DNA from: Pseudoflavonifractor sp902362925
GTDB lineage: Bacteria > Bacillota > Clostridia > Oscillospirales > Oscillospiraceae
NCBI GenBank assembly: GCA_902362925.1
Contig: CABIYL010000016.1
Reading direction: 5' to 3' (one strand)
DNA: 64,000 nucleotides
Shown piece after piece: positions 1 to 6,326 of this stretch. The notes below the pieces were generated by a model, which ran no database searches, was not told the DNA's origin, and was given only the letters and a program-made list of their open reading frames with translations. A program made the translations under genes and the position numbers. Position 1 is the first letter of the stretch, and each line of letters opens with the position of its first letter.

Positions 1-351
1 GTCGATGAAGTCTTGCACCCTCGCCGCCAGCTCGACGGCCTCGTAGAACGCCTTCTTGTGCTGCTCGGTGTAGTGGTTGAGGTCGACGCCCACATACCAG
101 GGCGCGGACTCTGTTCGCTTCTCTATGACGACATCCCTCCCATCTATCTTCTGTGCCGCCCGCCACGCCTTTCGGCCCTTGGCTGTGAGGGAGTCGACGG
201 AGACAAGGACTTGCTCGCGTCCGCCCGCCTCGCTGGGCTGCATTTTGGTCTTGTACTGCTGGGGGTTTCTCTGAACCCGCTTTTTAATGGTGTCGTAGCT
301 GATACCCTCGAAGGCTGCGGCCTCCTTGAGCCCGATGAATACGTCCGGCAC
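1..351 (-). CDS. Mu-like phage transposase (MuA type), N-terminal part
   Basis: The frame is open from a GTG at 351 to the window edge, giving 117 residues. The start is set by an AGGGAGGGACAGGA ribosome site just upstream. The first 25 residues (GLKEAAAFEGISYDTIKKRV) look like the winged-helix DNA-binding domain of MuA transposases. The segment WYVGVDLNHYTEQHKKAFYE resembles the linker before the catalytic core in Firmicutes Mu-like transposases. The family inserts phage DNA by replicative transposition. The DDE catalytic core would lie beyond the window, so the call rests on the N-terminus and on the phage context (repressor, early genes, phage end at 4315). Confidence 0.72.
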   Translation of the reverse strand, partial: MPDVFIGLKEAAAFEGISYDTIKKRVQRNPQQYKTKMQPSEAGGREQVLVSVDSLTAKGRKAWRAAQKIDGRDVVIEKRTESAPWYVGVDLNHYTEQHKKAFYEAVELAARVQDFID

Positions 352-373
352 TCCTGTCCCTCCCTTCCTGGTG

Positions 374-595
374 TTACGCTGCCGTTACCTTCTCGACCTT
401 CCGGGGGTCGAGGTTGAGGGCCGCGATGATCGCCGGGAGGTACTTCTCGCCCGAGCGGACGCCGTATAGGATGTAGCTTAGATACTGCGGCGACGTGCCG
501 ATCTCGGCGGCGAGCTGCGTCTTCGTCTTGTCCTGGTCAGTGAGCGCCTTGACGACGAGCTTCCCCAGGGGGCAAAGTTTACCGTTGCTTTTCAC
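374..595 (-). CDS. small XRE-like helix-turn-helix protein
   Basis: A 73-residue protein beginning at a GTG with the ribosome site AGGAAGGAGGACAGC. An in-frame ATG exists much further upstream, but it would overlap the next gene. The central part (KTQLAAEIGTSPQYLSYILY) is a Cro/CI-type helix-turn-helix. It is 22 bp ahead of the transposase on the same strand, the place that Ner-like regulators hold in Mu-type phages, so a role as early regulator is likely but inferred. It has no metal or ligand domain. Confidence 0.7.
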   Translation of the reverse strand: MKSNGKLCPLGKLVVKALTDQDKTKTQLAAEIGTSPQYLSYILYGVRSGEKYLPAIIAALNLDPRKVEKVTAA

Positions 596-629
596 CGCTG
601 TCCTCCTTCCTGTGTAGTCGTTCTTAGAT

Positions 630-1028
630 TTACTTCCGCTTCTGCCGGTGCAGGTTGACCGCTGCCATAAACCCCAGGCCCAGCAGCGCCGCCGCACGGG
701 TGAAGCTGTCCGGCGCTCCCGCCACGACACACGCGGCGGCGAGCCCCAGGCCCCCGAGGGCCATGAGGCCCAGGCCGACGACGAAGTCGAGGATCGCGTC
801 CAGCGTGGGGAAGACCCGCCTCGCACACTCTCGGGCCGCTTCCTTCTCAAGCAATTTGAGAATATAGCCCAGGGTCTCGGCCTCCTGTGACGCGGCGGCG
901 AAGGTCAGCTCCGCGCCATACCGGGGGCGGAAGGGGTTCCGGGGGTCTCCCGAGAGCCGCTTCCGAGACAGGGCCTCGCGCCGCTGGAAGGCGACGAGGT
1001 CGGCGGCTCGCTTGAGTTCTGCTTTCAT
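630..1028 (-). CDS. phage early protein with C-terminal membrane segments
   Basis: A 132-residue protein with ATG start and a good ribosome site (AAGGAGGAAACAGCAGC). The first 75 residues are charged and helical. From about residue 80 come two hydrophobic stretches (FVVGLGLMALGGLGLAAACVV and the segment around ALLGLGFMAAVNL), followed by a basic tail HRQKRK. This suggests a small inner-membrane protein with a cytoplasmic N-terminal part. I do not recognise the family. It lies in the minus-strand early operon of the Mu-like prophage, between the 316-residue protein and the HTH gene. Its 5' leader is nearly the same as that of the upstream gene. Confidence 0.6.
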   Translation of the reverse strand: MKAELKRAADLVAFQRREALSRKRLSGDPRNPFRPRYGAELTFAAASQEAETLGYILKLLEKEAARECARRVFPTLDAILDFVVGLGLMALGGLGLAAACVVAGAPDSFTRAAALLGLGFMAAVNLHRQKRK

Positions 1029-1065
1029 GCTGCTGTTTCCTCCTTGTGCGCCCCTCCCCGGCGCT

Positions 1066-1073
1066 GGTATAAT
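1066..1073 (+). promoter_or_regulatory. -10 element of a plus-strand promoter
   Basis: A perfect TATAAT preceded by G. About 18 bases upstream is TTGTGC, which could serve as -35. It points at the small plus-strand gene at 1112, against the direction of the surrounding phage operon. Confidence 0.45.
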
Positions 1074-1111
1074 CGAGGCAGGGCTCCCAGCCCGGGAAGG
1101 GGGTGAACGTG

Positions 1112-1315
1112 ATGTACGAATGGATTAAGACCGACAACGACTTTGCGAACGAGGAGTTCCGCGCCCGTCTCGTAAACGACCCGGTTCTCGCCGCGTTGAT
1201 CGACCTCCTTGTTGCGAAGGGGATTGTCAATCAAGTCGAGCTCGGAAAAGCTGTCAACGATCGTTGCCAAGCTCTTGTTTCCGCGAAAAAGAGTCTTGCG
1301 GAAGCAGAGACCTAA
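1112..1315 (+). CDS. small hypothetical phage protein, opposite to the early operon
   Basis: A 67-residue protein. I chose ATG 1112 because AAGGGGGTG sits 6-8 bases upstream; a GTG at 1103 would overlap that site. A TATAAT lies 40 bases ahead. The sequence (YEWIKTDNDFANEEFRARLV, then a mixed helical region) has no motif I recognise. Its last 62 bases overlap the end of the converging 316-residue gene, so one mRNA is antisense to the other there. The promoter, ribosome site and clean frame support a real gene, but it is short. Confidence 0.5.
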   Translation: MYEWIKTDNDFANEEFRARLVNDPVLAALIDLLVAKGIVNQVELGKAVNDRCQALVSAKKSLAEAET

Positions 1316-2204
1316 GCCGCTCCGCGACCACGCGCTCCCGTCTGAAATGTGCCCGATACTGGTCGGCAAGCGTGGAACCTACACTCTGGTCGGAGACCGT
1401 CCGCTCTGCGGGCGGTCTTTCTTCTTTCGCCGCCTCCTTCCGGTACAGCTCGACGGCGTAGTTCGTCCGGTATAGCTCCACAAGCTCCCCGACTTGCACC
1501 CGGAGCGCCCGTCGCAAGTAGAGCGCCGGAGCGCCGTCGGCGTCCAGGCTGTCCAGGGCGGCATCCAGCTCCTGGGCCGTGTTGAAGATGTTGAGGTAGA
1601 GCCGACAATCATTGTCCGGGCAGTTCTCCGCAAGTGCCAGCCCCAGGGCGTAGACCTGCGCCGTCTCACGGTGCTGCTTGAGTTCCGGGTGAAGGTTCTC
1701 GAAGGTCGTCCGCTTTTCCTGGTGGGGCCGGGCCTCCCCGAAGGTGTCCGGGAGGACGTAGCAGTCTTCCCGATCCAGAAGGCCCAGGTCGCGGAGGGCG
1801 ACCTTGTAGCCGTAAAGCTCATGCGCTGCCGTGCGCTCGTCCACGTCCTTATAGTGGGCGCTCGCGACCTGCCCCCGGAGGACGTTCTCCCATCCAGCGA
1901 TCATCTGCTGCGCGTCGACTTCCTCCTCCTCGGTGGTCTCGTCGGTCTCCTTGACGATCGTGACCTTGACCTCGGGCTCCTCGGCGTCGAGCTCCGACTC
2001 GAGACCCCGGGCCAGCTCCACGGCCTCCTCCATGCTTCCCGCGTTGTCGTACTCCATCGCGCCCCGGTCGACGTCCAGGTTGCCGGTGTAGAGCTCAGCG
2101 TCGATGACTCCATACTCGCCGAGGGCCGTACCCTCATACTCCCGGAGCTCCCGGGCGTTGAACTTGACGACGAGGTAGCCGTTGATCTTCTTCATCTTTC
2201 TCAT
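1254..2204 (-). CDS. hypothetical phage early protein (316 aa)
   Basis: The ATG start is preceded by GAAAGGAAGGAACAGCAGC. The protein is strongly acidic, with a run of Glu/Asp and Thr around residues 80-98 (DETTEEEEVDAQQ) and an Arg-rich C-terminus. The N-terminal 60 residues are compact (INGYLVVKFNARELREYE) and the middle is helical. I find no catalytic motif and do not recognise the family. It is the second gene of the minus-strand operon after the DUF6906-like gene, and its 3' end overlaps a converging small gene. Confidence 0.65.
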   Translation of the reverse strand: MRKMKKINGYLVVKFNARELREYEGTALGEYGVIDAELYTGNLDVDRGAMEYDNAGSMEEAVELARGLESELDAEEPEVKVTIVKETDETTEEEEVDAQQMIAGWENVLRGQVASAHYKDVDERTAAHELYGYKVALRDLGLLDREDCYVLPDTFGEARPHQEKRTTFENLHPELKQHRETAQVYALGLALAENCPDNDCRLYLNIFNTAQELDAALDSLDADGAPALYLRRALRVQVGELVELYRTNYAVELYRKEAAKEERPPAERTVSDQSVGSTLADQYRAHFRRERVVAERLRSLLPQDSFSRKQELGNDR

Positions 2205-2235
2205 GCTGCTGTTCCTTCCTTTCTGTGTGTGGGGG

Positions 2236-2400
2236 TCACTGTCCCAGGGGAGGGACGACCCGGATCGTGTCCGTGTGCTTGTGGAGGATGACGAGCTCCC
2301 CGTTCTGCTTCTGCTTCACGACGAGCCAGTTCTCCGGCGAGAGGCCCGCTTGCCCGAGCCGGATCTTCTGCTTCCTGGTTGGCTTCTTGCCGCTTCTCAA
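2236..2400 (-). CDS. DUF6906-like small phage protein
   Basis: A 54-residue protein starting at TTG, with AAAGGAGGCGATC as ribosome site. The sequence follows the DUF6906 pattern of small basic proteins in Firmicutes phages: a Lys/Arg-rich start (GKKPTRKQKIRLGQAGL), then PENWLVVK and a short beta-rich end (LVILHKHTDTIRVV). The function of the family is unknown. It is the first gene of the leftward early operon, directly after the repeat-containing control region. Confidence 0.65.
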   Translation of the reverse strand: MRSGKKPTRKQKIRLGQAGLSPENWLVVKQKQNGELVILHKHTDTIRVVPPLGQ

Positions 2401-2435
2401 AGAGATCGCCTCCTTTGCGTTTCGGTGCGGTATAT

Positions 2436-2461
2436 GGTAGAGTAAAAGCGGGCGGCGAGGG
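2436..2461 (+). repeat. 26-bp control-region repeat, copy 1
   Basis: First of three near-identical 26-mers beginning GGTAGAGTAAAAGCG and ending GGCGAGGG. It lies just upstream of the leftward early operon. Likely an operator or transposase/repressor binding site. Confidence 0.8.
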
Positions 2462-2603
2462 CCGACTTGTATGAACCTAAGAAATAATTCCTCTAACCGG
2501 GCCGGGGGTGTTGGCGCACCTGCCGACCTTTGATTGACGCCGCTTCGCGGTGTTCACGTCCCGAGGTGGAAGTTTTGCAGAACCTCCGGCCCCGGGGGGT
2601 TGC

Positions 2604-2629
2604 GGTAGAGCAAAAGCGGGCGGCGAGGG
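2604..2629 (+). repeat. 26-bp control-region repeat, copy 2
   Basis: Same orientation as copy 1 and differing from it by one base (GGTAGAGCAAAAGCG). Its GCGAGGG end lies 9 bases before the ATG at 2639 and could double as that gene's ribosome site. Confidence 0.8.
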
Positions 2630-2638
2630 TCGCCTATT

Positions 2639-2911
2639 ATGGAAAAGACTATTCTCACCGACGCCCTGGGGAGTTGCGCCTCCCTCAAGGGCCTTGTTGC
2701 CGCAATTCTTAGAACCGATACCTATATCCGGTGGGAACTTGTCTCCGCCTCTTGCGAGGGGGAGCGTTGCCGAGCCGAGTTCGTCTCTCCTTCCGGGGAG
2801 CCGGGCCTCGAGTTCTGTCTCACCGCCGAGAACAGCCCCTCCGGGCTCCGTTCCCATATCTCTATCCGCTGTCCCGATGACGTGGACGCCTTGAATAAAT
2901 TGAGCGTGTAA
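2639..2911 (+). CDS. small hypothetical protein between control-region repeats
   Basis: An open frame of 90 residues starting at ATG, with GAGGG 9 bases upstream (the end of repeat copy 2). The sequence is well mixed, with four Cys residues and a beta-rich second half (RAEFVSPSGEPGLEFCLTAE, SHISIRCPDDVDALNKL). I do not recognise it. It reads toward the repressor and lies between inverted repeat copies 2 and 3. A regulatory protein of the lysis-lysogeny switch is possible, but this rests on position alone. Confidence 0.45.
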   Translation: MEKTILTDALGSCASLKGLVAAILRTDTYIRWELVSASCEGERCRAEFVSPSGEPGLEFCLTAENSPSGLRSHISIRCPDDVDALNKLSV

Positions 2912-2924
2912 AGGGGGTGAAAGA

Positions 2925-2950
2925 CCCTCGCCGCTCGCTTTTACTCTACC
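2925..2950 (-). repeat. 26-bp control-region repeat, copy 3 (inverted)
   Basis: The reverse complement matches copy 1 except for one base. Together with copies 1 and 2 it brackets the 2639 gene and the operon start. Confidence 0.8.
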
Positions 2951-2997
2951 GCCGCCTCCTTTTTCCTTTTCTTTTGGTGGGGGGTGTGCTATGCTTG

Positions 2998-3127
2998 ACT
3001 TGCTTAAATTTTTAATCCATCTACACTATACTCTCTATTCGGAGAGATGTCAATACTTTTCCTATGAAAACGGAGAGGATTTCTGACCCCTCCCTCCCCT
3101 TTTGGAGCGACATAAGGAGGAACTATT
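2998..3127 (+). promoter_or_regulatory. repressor promoter and operator region
   Basis: An AT-rich stretch that contrasts with the GC-rich phage DNA. It has TATACT at 3027-3032 and a weak -35 (TTAAAT) 17 bases before. An inverted repeat, CTCTCTATTCGGAGAG (3031-3046), overlaps the likely start of transcription, and a second GGAGAG half-site lies near 3071. This arrangement fits autoregulation by the repressor gene that follows. Confidence 0.5.
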
Positions 3128-3613
3128 ATGTCCGAACTAATTCAAAGAATCGAAACTCTCGCAAAAGAAAAAGGCCTTACATTTAATCGAATAGAGCGTG
3201 ATTGTAGCCTTGGAAACGGAACTATAAAGCGGTGGTCGACTCAAAGCCCACGCCTTGACAAGCTGGTTCTTGTAGCTGACTATCTCGGGGCATCCCTCGA
3301 CTATATTGTCTACGGAACACTCCGAACGGATGGCTCTCCGAAGGGAGAGAAGCCGGATCTCGAGGCGGAGAAGGAGCGCCAGGGCCTCACCTGTGACGGC
3401 CTCCCGCTATCCGAGGACGAGGTGGATCTTGTCGCCATGTACCGGCTCCTTCCGCCATCCCATCGGGAGGAGATCTTTGACCTGGTCTACTTCAAGTACA
3501 AGCGCCACGTCGAGGAGAAAAGGGAATCTATTTACTCGACATATTTCGAAGGGAGCAGTAAAAGAGAAAGCGGCCCCGCTGGGAGCCGTGAGGCCCGCGA
3601 CGGAACCGCCTAA
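3128..3613 (+). CDS. CI/Cro-type phage repressor
   Basis: A 161-residue protein with ATG start and ideal ribosome site AAGGAGGAACTATT. Residues 1-60 form an XRE helix-turn-helix (RIETLAKEKGLTFNRIERDC, then SLGNGTIKRW and LDKLVLVADYLGASLDYIVYG). The middle is a charged linker. The segment LSEDEVDLVAMYRLLPPSHR is the C-terminal helix seen in many Clostridia phage repressors. It is transcribed away from the transposase operon, as the c repressor is in Mu, so it probably keeps the prophage silent by binding the control region at 2430-3100. Confidence 0.8.
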   Translation: MSELIQRIETLAKEKGLTFNRIERDCSLGNGTIKRWSTQSPRLDKLVLVADYLGASLDYIVYGTLRTDGSPKGEKPDLEAEKERQGLTCDGLPLSEDEVDLVAMYRLLPPSHREEIFDLVYFKYKRHVEEKRESIYSTYFEGSSKRESGPAGSREARDGTA

Positions 3614-3927
3614 TTTTTTTGTCCTGCCATGATTAAAAACTAAATCATTTCATGTCCCTTTGCTTCGGCGGGCCCAAAACGGCCCGAAACCCCCGAAACC
3701 CCAGGAAATACGGGCAAAGGGACATGTCCCCGCGACTTTGCCGAAAATGTCCCTTTGCAAAAGGGCTGTTTTGCCGCGCCTAGGCCCGGTCGCCGCCGCC
3801 GTCGTAACGCATGGAATAACAGCTCGTAACGCCGCCGCGCCGCCGATCCACGCCGCCGAACCCCTGTTTTTGACTCCTGCCGTTAATTTTTGCACCGTTT
3901 AACGCCCCGTTTGCACGGCTCGCCCGC

Positions 3928-3956
3928 TTGCCTTCCGGGGGCGTCTCTGCTATACT
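3928..3956 (+). promoter_or_regulatory. promoter of the candidate small RNA
   Basis: TTGCCT and TATACT separated by exactly 17 bases. There is no gene downstream; the transcript would enter the hairpin at 3965-4025 at once. Confidence 0.6.
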
Positions 3957-3962
3957 GTGACC

Positions 3963-4032
3963 ATGGGCCGCGAAGCCCGTCCTCTTTGTCTGCTGCTGTG
4001 ACTTCCGGGACGGGCCGAGCGGCCCTCTTTTT
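3963..4032 (+). ncRNA. candidate phage small RNA ending in a terminator
   Basis: Transcription from the promoter at 3928-3956 would begin near 3963. The arms 3965-3982 and 4008-4025 pair as 7 bp, a 3x3 internal loop and 8 bp, closing a loop of about 25 bases. TCTTTTT follows at once, as in an intrinsic terminator. The product would be about 70 nt and is not coding. A plain terminator is unlikely to sit right behind its own promoter. Possible roles are an antisense or decoy RNA in the phage immunity region; no target is evident. Confidence 0.5.
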
Positions 4033-4200
4033 GCCCTCAGATGCCCTTGTTTCAAGGGTTTTGCCCCGTTGTGGGTACGATATGCCCCAGTCGCGCCGCC
4101 GCCGTTGTCGGGCCTTCCAGGGCTCCCCAGGGCATGAAAAAAGGACGCCGACCGCGTCGACGCCCTCATCTCAAGTTGTCTGATAAAGCCGGGCCGGATC

Positions 4201-4315
4201 AATGCCCTGTCCCGGGTGAAAATGCCCTGTTTCCCGCACAAATAGCGGGTTTTCTCGCGGTCTCCCGTCCTGTCCCGGTTTATCCCGTGTTTCTCAATTA
4301 CGTTGTCCCCGTACA
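4201..4315 (-). repeat. Mu-like phage end with putative transposase-binding sites
   Basis: Two direct copies of AATGCCCTGT followed by pyrimidines and CCCG (4201-4216 and 4221-4236), plus a related TCCTGTCCCGG at about 4268, resemble the clustered MuA sites at Mu ends. Read outward-in on the minus strand, the terminus is TGTACGGGGACAACG, with the TG start typical of Mu-like elements. It abuts a DUF1349 reading frame that loses its family match exactly at 4316/4315. Confidence 0.65.
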
Positions 4316-4528
4316 GTGGCTTTCGGCAAATTCGGTTTTTACCACAAAGGAGAAGAACTTCTCATCGGTGGTCATTTGCAGGACCGGGGCATTGTCATTT
4401 CGGAAATGATAATAGGTTCTCTGCCACAAATCCGTGTGGGGCTGGGTGACAATTTCGATTCGGTCCCGGGTAATGGCGCTGCTTCGCGGCTCCCTGGTCC
4501 ACCGCAAGCTACTGACATCAAATTTCAT
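4316..4528 (-). pseudogene. DUF1349 gene truncated by the prophage
   Basis: The start is clear (ATG after AGGAGGGTACCAAC). The 71 codons up to 4316 match the N-terminus of DUF1349 proteins, a concanavalin-like beta-sandwich family of about 190 residues: KFDVSSLRW at the start, then ITQDR-like IEIVTQPHTDLWQ, and FFSFVVKTEFAESH. After AESH the frame runs into the phage end and stops at 4298. Some two thirds of the protein is missing and should lie beyond the other prophage end. It is 20 bp downstream of the AraC gene and probably shared its transcript. Confidence 0.8.
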
Positions 4529-4548
4529 GTTGGTACCCTCCTAATGTT

Positions 4549-5472
4549 TCAGATTGATTCTGAGCTGCGATTTCGTCGGTATTCCTTAGGCCGCATATGA
4601 TATTGCTCCTTGAATACAGAAGAAAAGCGGCTTTGGCTGTCGTATCCAACTTTTTGGGCAATATCCGCAATACTCAGATCAGACGACTGAAGTAGCTGGG
4701 CTGCATACTTCATCCGGTGCTCCCGGATATGTGCAGCGATGGATGTGCCGTAGATGGCCTTAAACATACTCTTTAAGGTTGTAGGGTTCATCAGATATTG
4801 TCTGGACAGGGAGTCAATGGTATATCGCTGTTCCAGATTGCTGGTCAGTTGGTCATGGATCTGGCGAATTACCTCCGCCTGCTCCGCCCGGTATTCCGTC
4901 AGATGCTTTTCCTGGCCGGCTTCGATCTGGCTCAGAACAAGAAGAAGCTCCAGCACCTTGATTTTTTGCCAGGCCAGCCGCATTTCTTTGGGAGGCTCAT
5001 ACAGCCCCAAAAAGATTTGCTGTATGGTCTCATTCCCCGCCAAAGCCGTGCAGGTACCGTCCTTACAGTATTTCTCCCACAGGGCCTCCCCGGTAACAGG
5101 TGAGCCGACCAAGGGCGCGGGCGGCTGTGCAGACAGCTGCTCCAGGTTGATATAAATAGCAAGTCCTTCGTAAGAACCGTTCGGCAGGGTGATGGCGGAA
5201 TCCCCGCAGACGTCCATGGTATTCAAGGAAAAATCCCCCGGTCCCAGATAGATCCGGTTACCGTTGCCCATGTCCCATCCCATTCTGCCGGAGATACAGT
5301 AGTTGATCTCCAGCATCTGGGGCAACGGTGCGTGGCAGACGTGGAAAGCGTCTTTTCCGGAAGCAGAGATGAACGACAGCTCGATGCCGGGGTAAAGCTC
5401 CAGGATCTCAGGATGGTTTTCCCCGGTGTCATGGTGAATGGATGATAGAATCCCGTGGTATTCCTGTTTCAT
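4549..5472 (-). CDS. AraC-family transcriptional regulator
   Basis: A 307-residue protein. I chose the ATG with GAAGGGAGGCC upstream over a GTG six codons earlier that overlaps the ArsR stop. Residues 1-190 are a ligand-type N-terminal domain (INYCISGRMGWDMGNGNRIYLGPGDF). The last 100 residues carry the two AraC helix-turn-helix units: YTIDSLSRQYLMNPTTLKSM, then DLSIADIAQKVGYDSQSRFS followed by F-K and RPKEYRR. It is downstream of the ArsR gene (14-bp gap) and upstream of the broken DUF1349 gene. The inducer is unknown. Confidence 0.9.
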   Translation of the reverse strand: MKQEYHGILSSIHHDTGENHPEILELYPGIELSFISASGKDAFHVCHAPLPQMLEINYCISGRMGWDMGNGNRIYLGPGDFSLNTMDVCGDSAITLPNGSYEGLAIYINLEQLSAQPPAPLVGSPVTGEALWEKYCKDGTCTALAGNETIQQIFLGLYEPPKEMRLAWQKIKVLELLLVLSQIEAGQEKHLTEYRAEQAEVIRQIHDQLTSNLEQRYTIDSLSRQYLMNPTTLKSMFKAIYGTSIAAHIREHRMKYAAQLLQSSDLSIADIAQKVGYDSQSRFSSVFKEQYHMRPKEYRRNRSSESI

Positions 5473-5486
5473 GGCGGGGCCTCCCT

Positions 5487-5852
5487 TCACTCCGGGCAGG
5501 CGATGGCCATCACCTGTTCTGTAGTTTTGTGCAGCAGCTGCGTCTGCGGGTTGTCTGCCGCCCGGTAATAGACTTCCTTACCTTCCCTGCGGCTCACAAT
5601 TAGGCCACAACTGCGGAGTACGCGCAGATGATGGGAAACGGCTGGACTGGACATCTCCATCAATGCGGAGATATTGATGACACATTGCTCCGTGTGGCAC
5701 AAAAGCCAAAAGATACGCAGTCTTGTGGTATCGCTGAGCTGCTTGAACAGCTCTGCAACCGTTTCAAATCGCTCTGCCTGGCACAGCCCGGATTCAATCG
5801 ATTCCAGATCGGCTTGCACATCATGGGCATGGGGCAGCGAGGGATATTTCAT
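5487..5852 (-). CDS. ArsR/SmtB-family metal-responsive repressor
   Basis: A 121-residue protein starting at the ATG after AAAAAGGAGAGCGTCT. The winged helix is clear: FKQLSDTTRLRIFWLLCHTE, the recognition region SSPAVSHHLRVLRSCGLI, and wing RREGKEVYYRA. Of the CadC/ArsR alpha-3 metal cysteines, only one is seen (TEQCVINI in place of ELCVCDL). His residues near the N-terminus and in the last helix may take part in a Zn/Cd-type site. It is divergent from the metal-binding protein and P-type ATPase genes and very likely represses them through the palindrome at 5961-5980. Confidence 0.85.
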   Translation of the reverse strand: MKYPSLPHAHDVQADLESIESGLCQAERFETVAELFKQLSDTTRLRIFWLLCHTEQCVINISALMEMSSPAVSHHLRVLRSCGLIVSRREGKEVYYRAADNPQTQLLHKTTEQVMAIACPE

Positions 5853-5920
5853 AGACGCTCTCCTTTTTCGCTCGTTTGGAAATACTTTTCGCCTGTTTGG
5901 CATGGAGTCTCTCAGTGGTG

Positions 5921-5949
5921 TTGACTTCTCTCTTGGCAGAAATTATACT
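5921..5949 (+). promoter_or_regulatory. promoter of the metal-efflux genes
   Basis: TTGACT and TATACT with 17-bp spacing, reading toward the HMA protein gene at 6014. Confidence 0.75.
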
Positions 5950-5960
5950 GCACCCATAAC

Positions 5961-5980
5961 GATTAAACAAGTGCTTAATC
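5961..5980. promoter_or_regulatory. likely ArsR/CadC-type operator
   Basis: GATTAAACAAGTGCTTAATC is an imperfect 20-bp palindrome just past the -10, at the expected start of transcription. Its form is like known CzrA/CadC operators. The adjacent ArsR protein is the likely ligand. Confidence 0.65.
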
Positions 5981-6013
5981 TTAAAAATGAAATTTTGAGA
6001 GGAGTTTTTTGTG

Positions 6014-6232
6014 ATGAAAAAGACTTACAAGATCGAAGTGGACTGCGCCAACTGCGCCAACCTGATGGAAGAGGCCGCCCGCAAGACTGCCGGTGTCGCC
6101 GCTGCTACCGTGAACTTTATGACCCAGAAGATGATCGTGGAGTTTGCCGAGGGCCAGGACGCTGCTCAGGTCATGGACGGTGTGCGGAAGGCCTGCAAAA
6201 AGGTGGAGCCTGACTGCGAGATTTTCCTGTAA
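6014..6232 (+). CDS. heavy-metal-associated (HMA) domain protein
   Basis: A 72-residue protein. ATG 6014 is preferred (GAGAGGAG 9 bases before); a GTG at 6011 is also possible. The whole protein is one ferredoxin-like HMA domain, with the metal-binding DCANCA (CxxC) at residues 10-15 and a beta-alpha-beta pattern (AATVNFMTQKMIVEFAE). Such domains are usually fused to the N-terminus of Zn/Cd/Pb ATPases. Here it is separate, 95 bp ahead of an ATPase that lacks one. It probably delivers or buffers metal in the cytoplasm. A terminator follows, so it may be made in excess of the ATPase. Confidence 0.88.
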   Translation: MKKTYKIEVDCANCANLMEEAARKTAGVAAATVNFMTQKMIVEFAEGQDAAQVMDGVRKACKKVEPDCEIFL

Positions 6233-6240
6233 CTGCTTAT

Positions 6241-6279
6241 GAAAGCGCCCGAACAGCGCAGGCCTTCGGGCGCTTTTTC
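6241..6279 (+). terminator. terminator between HMA and ATPase genes
   Basis: AAAGCGCCCGAA pairs with TTCGGGCGCTTT, with a short loop and a T run. Partial read-through would give the ATPase a lower level than the HMA protein. Confidence 0.8.
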
Positions 6280-6326
6280 ATCCCGAACAAGAACACGAGG
6301 AAGCAATCGCAGAAAGGAGTATTACC

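Larger units (their letters stand above)
3614..4315. other. phage end region without a convincing gene
   Basis: About 700 bp between the repressor stop and the phage end. It holds the motif TGTCCCTTTGC in three places (about 3653, inverted at about 3715, and about 3747), the promoter-hairpin unit at 3928-4032, and the AATGCCCTGT repeats near the end. The open frames here have low-complexity translations and no ribosome sites. Confidence 0.6.

Noticed and set aside
4201..4240. CRISPR-like repeats (AATGCCCTGT copies)
   Set aside because: Only two close copies with 10-bp spacing and a third diverged one; they fit transposase sites at a phage end.
3780..4241. Open frames over the phage end region
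   Set aside because: They cross the small RNA hairpin and the end repeats, lack ribosome sites, and have low-complexity products.
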